Part shown: piece by piece, positions 59,618 through 64,000 of the stretch | Layout: each line of letters begins with the position of its first letter | How positions within the stretch are numbered: position 1 is the stretch's first letter | Origin: Spinellus fusiger | Lineage: Eukaryota > Mucoromycota > Mucoromycetes > Mucorales > Phycomycetaceae | Length of the DNA: 64,000 nucleotides | Assembly: GCA_025094145.1 (NCBI GenBank) | Contig: JALLLS010000042.1 | Span: 239,707-303,706, forward strand | Reading direction: 5' to 3' | Translations under genes and position numbers: made by a program | Notes under the pieces: model-generated | Told to the model about the DNA's origin: nothing | The model's input: only the letters and a program-made list of their open reading frames with translations | The model's database searches: none

Positions 59618-60881
59618 ATGTACAAGTCGTTACAGCCATGGCGTTCTCTTTGCAAACAAAGAACCGGTTTCTATAAGTCTCCTCTTGCACAGGCAAGGTG
59701 TATGCATGAGCGTCTTACAGAAACAACGCCTCCCTTCCGAAGAATACCTCCTTTACCTGTCAAAGTAGGTGAACTCAGATTACGCTGTATGTTTTCTTGT
59801 CAAGAAAATACCTCTCACAATGACTAGGTTCTGAATTCGACAGTCAAGGCTTCTTTACGTCGACAGAAGATGAGTTTCGCAAAACAGACTTTTGTCAGCA
59901 ACACTCGCTTCTACCTCGTGATCTACGGACAATCGATACAAGCTCCCTCTACCAAAAGCCCTCGATTCTTGTCCGTTCAGAAGCCATTCTTGTCAACATG
60001 GCTCATCTAAAGGCCCTTATAAAATGGGACAGGGTCGTTCTTTTCAATACCTATGGTTCAGCCGACAGCTACAACCAAAACATGTTCATCTACGACCTTC
60101 AAGAGCGCCTGCGCTCACAGAAAGAAGAGCTGCCATTTGAATTTAGGTAATGCTTGGTGTACCAGCAGCACTCATACCATCATAGAACATTGGAAGCCAT
60201 GTTAATTGCAGTGACATCTTCTTTACAATCTGAAATGGAGGTGTTTGAGGGCCCTGTGAATAAGCTTCTCAATGATTTGGAGAACTTGGCAGACATTGAA
60301 GAGTCTGTGAATGGCCATCAATTGCGAGAACTACTTCAGTACACAAAAAAACTGTCCAAGTTTGAGCAAGACTGTTTGTCTATTCGAGATGTACTGGAAG
60401 AGCTGCTAGATCATGGTAATGGAGGAACATCTATTGATGTTTGTCTTATACGTGTTTTCTGTTAGATGATGATTTGGCTGCTATGTACTTGACAGCTAAA
60501 AAAACCAATAAGCCTCGAGCCTCTTCTGATCACGAAGAGGTAGAGTTGCTATTGGAGGCCTATCTAAAGCAAACAGAGGAGATTGCTGCCAAGGCATCTA
60601 CCCTAAGATCCCATATGCGATCAACAGAGGAGATTGTACAGATTCTACTCAATGTGTCACGCAATTCATTGATATGGTATGACATCAGACTCAGTATTAT
60701 CACCCTGTCGGCCACCATTGTGGGTGTGTATGGTGCGTTGTTTGGCATGAACTTGAAAAACTACTTTGAGGATGATCCTTTCGCCTTTGGATTAGTGACT
60801 GGGATTTCGCTGCTCTCAGGCGTGGGCGTATTTGCTGTATCAGTAAGAAAGTTAAAGACACTAGCCAAGATCAAAGTATAA
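59618..60881 (+). CDS. MRS2: Mitochondrial magnesium channel Mrs2 (CorA family)
   Basis: Inner-membrane Mg2+ channel. Four exons keep frame: 59618-59786, 59828-60146, 60186-60415 and 60466-60881, giving 377 residues. The N-terminus is Arg-rich without acids (mitochondrial presequence), followed by the LRLRCSEFDSQG and LPRDLRTIDTS signatures. The mid-part has PSILVRSEAILVNM and LPFEFRTLEAML. TM1 (IITLSATIVGVYGALFG) is followed by the channel signature GMN (YGALFGMNLKN) and TM2 (FGLVTGISLLSGVGVFAV). The 39-nt intron at 60147-60185 is very short. Confidence 0.95.
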
Positions 60882-60909
60882 TGAGAATACAATATCCACC
60901 GTTATTTCT

Positions 60910-60970
60910 ATGGTCTTTTATGGTCTTTTATGGTCTTTTATGGTCTTTTATGGCCCTTTTATGGCCTTTT
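60910..60970. repeat. Six tandem 10-bp units (TATGGTCTTT)
   Basis: Lies 30 bp after the MRS2 stop, so probably in its 3' UTR. Last units vary (TATGGCCCTTT, TATGGCCTTT). Confidence 0.9.
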
Positions 60971-61131
60971 TACTATTATTATTTCTCGTGTAATTTTATT
61001 CTTTTTATAGTTGATAAAAAAGAAGAAAAAAAGCAATGTCTTGGCGTAGTTTGTTTTATTGAATTACATACATCAAAGGGAGAATTTCATGGGGGGGAGA
61101 TAAGTCGATTCTTCAATAATAAAAACGCCGT

Positions 61132-61608
61132 TTAAAACGAAGTATTTCGGACGACGACGACAGGGCAGGGACATTCATGAATACATCGATCAGAAACAGA
61201 GCCAAGAATGACACTTTTGATAGTCCCAAGGCCGCGAGAACCCACGATCAGCAGATCCACTTTATTCTGTTGTGTGTACCTGGGAATTAATACTTTGGCA
61301 TCTCCCCACAAAATATGCTCTTCAAAGGATATTTTCAGCGTGTGCAAATGAGTGGACAAAGCCAGCAACCGATCCCTTGCTGTAAGTACTTCAGGGTGTT
61401 TAACATTCTTGAGATCTTCATTCGCTGCCTTTTTGTCCTCACTGCTTCTTCTTCCATTTTCTGCAGCAGAAACAACAGACAGAATAAGAATATGGTCATT
61501 GTCTGGATGAATGATATTCTTAAGACTCCATTCAAACAGTTTTTGGGCATCTTCACTCCCATCGTAAGCCAGTGCCACTCGTCTTTTGTCGGTAATAGAG
61601 ATGGCCAT
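61132..61608 (-). CDS. Universal stress protein (UspA family)
   Basis: 158-residue single-exon protein; small cytosolic nucleotide-binding stress protein. The N-terminus has VALAYDGSEDAQKLFEWSL (conserved Asp of the ATP pocket). The C-terminal motif VDLLIVGSRGLGTIKSVILG and SVSD follows the G-2x-G-9x-G(S/T) pattern of ATP-binding members; CPCPVVVVR closes the fold. The start ATG (61608) is the only good one. It is convergent with MRS2 (stops about 250 bp apart) and divergent from CHS7. Confidence 0.93.
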   Translation of the reverse strand: MAISITDKRRVALAYDGSEDAQKLFEWSLKNIIHPDNDHILILSVVSAAENGRRSSEDKKAANEDLKNVKHPEVLTARDRLLALSTHLHTLKISFEEHILWGDAKVLIPRYTQQNKVDLLIVGSRGLGTIKSVILGSVSDRCIHECPCPVVVVRNTSF

Positions 61609-62031
61609 AGTGAATCAATAAGTATCAAATGATTAAGAATTAAAAGACTGAAATATTAAATGATTAAGAGATTAAAATGGTAATCGAGTCAATGATTAGT
61701 AGAATAACAGCAGAAAGATAGACACCAAATAAGAAAAATAAAAAGATACAGGAGCCTAAGGCACTTTATATAAACATCCCACCCAGAGATCTATCCTACA
61801 TTTGTTCTCTCGACTCTTTCTAGTAGCACATGAACAGACAGTTGCCATGGTGTTTTTATTTGAACACACGCCATGCTTCAAAGGCCGATGGAGTCGTCTG
61901 ATTGTTCTGAACATGTGAAGCATACTTTTAATATTATCAGTAAAAGAGTGCCATGGTCCTGTTTGAAATGCAAACATCATTGATAAGAGCAATTGTTCAA
62001 TGAATTCTTGAATGTCTTTTGCTCCAGCGCC
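61609..62031. promoter_or_regulatory. Shared upstream region of divergent USP and CHS7 genes
   Basis: 423 bp between the divergent start codons. Contains an AT-rich block (about 61610-61740). No specific regulatory site identified. Confidence 0.45.
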
Positions 62032-63235
62032 ATGGCAAAGATTTCATTCCAATTTCAAGTGTTCAAATTCGATGGCATATGTCAAACTGTCTCACTCACA
62101 CTATGTCCGCTCGTGGGCAAATTTGATGGCATTGAGCCCTTTTGTTATGCTCGAAATATTGAGTTTGCAGGGGCGCTGGTCTTTCAGCCAGGTAAAGAAG
62201 ACAGTAAATGACTACAACAGAAAGACAGAATGCATGATAGTAACACCAATGATCTAGCCACTCTTATTATGAGTCTAGTCACACTTATCATGACTAGTAT
62301 CATGATCTACAGTGTAAAAACAAAGTACACTGCAGTAGGTAAGTTGAGGAGGCATCTCTATGCACCTCCCATTCATCTGAGAGCGCATCTGTTTTTTTGT
62401 TTTTGTTTTTTTATATATGTGCTACTCATTCATCACTGATACTCTCTCCTAGGCCGAAAAGAGATTGCCATGTTCTTTCAGTTGTATCTTGTGACTGCAT
62501 TCTTGGAAATGCTATTGGTAACGAACATCATTCCCATTGCCTCCAGACTGTACCCAGTAAGTGTGTCGGTGATTCAATATCTGACTTGGTAGTTTTTCAC
62601 AGCTGCTCATCTTGGGCTCATCAGTACTACATCTTGGTGCTTATTACTTAATGGCTTTGTTGGCTTTCAATTCGCAGAGGATGGAACTCCCATCAGCCTA
62701 TGGGTAATGAAGATGAGAATATCAGTAAATACCGCCAAATAATCTAATGTTTCTGCAGTCTATTCGCATTAGTTCAGTGGCTGTGTTTCTAACCGTGGGT
62801 CTAGTGTCTTTGGCTACTTTTAACAATGTGGGACCTTTTACGGCAGCAGCACCTACCATTCTATGGACGATATACTATCTGGTCAACGGAGCCATGTTTC
62901 TTATTTATGCTGTGTCTCAATTGATGTTGGTGGTGTGTACTTTGGATGATCCTTGGCCTTTAGGAGACATCTGCTTTGGTACCTTGTTCTTTGTTATTGG
63001 TCAGGTTGCTATGCATGTGTTCTCTGTGGCACTATGCGAACAGGTCAAGCATTATTTAGACGGCCTATTCTTTGGGTGCATGTGCAATCTTTTGGCTGTA
63101 ATGATGGTTTATAAATACTGGGACTCAATCACTAAGGAAGACCTGGAGTTCTCTATAGGGTCCAAGAATCCTCAATGGGATCTGTTGCTCAAGGAAGATG
63201 AGAAACGGCCTTGTGATTCTCCATTTCTCATTTAG
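62032..63235 (+). CDS. CHS7: Chitin synthase export chaperone Chs7
   Basis: ER membrane chaperone that lets chitin synthase (Chs3 in yeast) leave the ER. Five exons keep frame: 62032-62191, 62258-62338, 62453-62556, 62593-62703 and 62759-63235, giving 310 residues. FDGICQTVSLTLCPLVGK and CYARNIEFAGALVF match the N-terminal luminal domain of the family. Seven membrane segments follow, with conserved joints KTKYTAVGRKEI, LLNGFVGFQFAEDGTPISLW and CEQVKHYLDGLFFG, then MMVYKYWDSITKEDLEF at the C-terminus. The first intron's acceptor is the TAG at 62255-62257; the other nearby AGs would put stops in frame. Confidence 0.95.
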
Positions 63236-63618
63236 GTTGACATGTTAATTTTCTGTAGGTCGACAGTAGCGGGGACAGAAAGAGAGGTGTGAAGAACATC
63301 AATAACAATACTAGAACTCCCATATAGCGACATTCTACTTTTGTTGTGTCCGTTTCTCAACTTCTTTCTCGTCTTCTTTCCCGTTTCTCACTTCTATTTT
63401 TACATTTTTATATTTTGCCTCTGTTATTTTTTTCATTTTTTTTTCATCATTTTTTTTTCTATTTCTGTTCTATTCTTGTTGCTTTTCACTTCACTCCACT
63501 TTTCCTCCACTCTCTTTTACTTTTCTCCATTGTTATTTTCACCTATTCACATAAAGAACGAAAGTAAAAAGACCTTTATATTTGGACTCTATACTTTATT
63601 TTATTCTAGCAAAGTATT
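63236..63618. other. T/C-rich intergenic region
   Basis: Long pyrimidine tracts (about 63340-63540, TTTTTT and CTTTTC runs) typical of a fungal promoter before the next ORF. No gene recognised. Confidence 0.5.
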
Positions 63619-63945
63619 ATGGCATTTATTACGAGACATATTAGAAGAGTTCTATTCAAGGAGAAATCATGCAAATCTACAAAACAACACGACAGAAGAG
63701 CGTTGCAAGTGACCATCAGTAAAGAACCACCCATCATCCAATATTTTGTCAAGGATCATCTGGAGGATTCTTTTGAGTGTATTTTTGACCCTTTAGTTCG
63801 ACACGATGATGAAAAGGACCATCCTGATTTGAACAAAAAGTGCAATTTTAAGCCATGGAAACAACCGAGCCCATCCTCAACATCTCGTACTATCCACACA
63901 CCGACACAGCTATTGAAGAAATTTAATTTTTTCATTAGACATTGA
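63619..63945 (+). CDS. Small hypothetical protein
   Basis: 108-residue ORF from ATG. N-terminus basic (MAFITRHIRRVLFKEKSCKS); the middle is acidic (DHLEDSFECIFDPLVRHDDE). No known family, signal peptide or membrane segment. It is preceded by a pyrimidine-rich promoter-like region, which favours a real gene, but it could be the first exon of a longer one running off the window. Confidence 0.4.
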   Translation: MAFITRHIRRVLFKEKSCKSTKQHDRRALQVTISKEPPIIQYFVKDHLEDSFECIFDPLVRHDDEKDHPDLNKKCNFKPWKQPSPSSTSRTIHTPTQLLKKFNFFIRH

Positions 63946-64000
63946 GCCACTGTGTAGCCCTCACTTTTGTACATCCGTTAACGGTGATGTGTTTATAGCA

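Overview
The window is a fungal nuclear contig. Host genes are split by short spliceosomal introns (about 40 to 125 nt, almost all GT-AG, often with CTRAY-like branch sites). I infer an early-diverging fungus of the Mucoromycota, probably Mucorales-like: DIRS retrotransposons are present, and one gene resembles an uncharacterised protein family that I recall as expanded in Mucorales. The species cannot be named from the sequence.

The left host block (about 3.4-18.1 kb) holds a Ras guanine-nucleotide exchange factor (minus strand), the splicing helicase PRP5/DDX46, an M17 leucyl-type aminopeptidase and pyridoxal kinase. The right host block (about 49.8-64 kb) holds nicotianamine synthase, a YANK/STK32-like AGC kinase, the mitochondrial ATP synthase assembly factor ATP10, a TMF1/Sgm1-like golgin, the mitochondrial Mg2+ channel MRS2, a universal stress protein, the chitin synthase export chaperone CHS7 and a small unknown ORF. 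I could follow complete open reading frames across the introns of PRP5, the aminopeptidase, pyridoxal kinase, the kinase, ATP10, MRS2 and CHS7, so these appear functional. Several genes are divergent pairs sharing 0.4-0.7 kb upstream regions (kinase/ATP10, TMF/MRS2, USP/CHS7).

The middle (about 18.2-48 kb) is a graveyard of nested mobile elements. It contains MITEs, three related LTR groups mostly as solo LTRs with target duplications, a broken Ty3/gypsy element, a two-ORF LINE interrupted by two solo LTRs, a tRNA-derived SINE-like head, a DDE transposase remnant with a chromodomain, a 4.4-kb DIRS element with inverted terminal repeats and an internal complementary region, a second tyrosine-recombinase remnant, a fold-back element and two Tc1/mariner remnants. 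A tRNA-Tyr gene with an intron and two identical tRNA-Ser(AGA) genes on a large inverted duplication lie inside it. One host-like gene of unknown function (about 40-42 kb) sits among the elements.

The features most worth a second look are these: strong CpG depletion of the transposon block compared with the host genes; a 20-bp-arm palindrome inside one LTR family whose 10-bp loop is inverted between the two copies; an array of near-palindromic ACCTTATGGT motifs in another LTR family; and an inverted duplication carrying identical tRNA-Ser genes.
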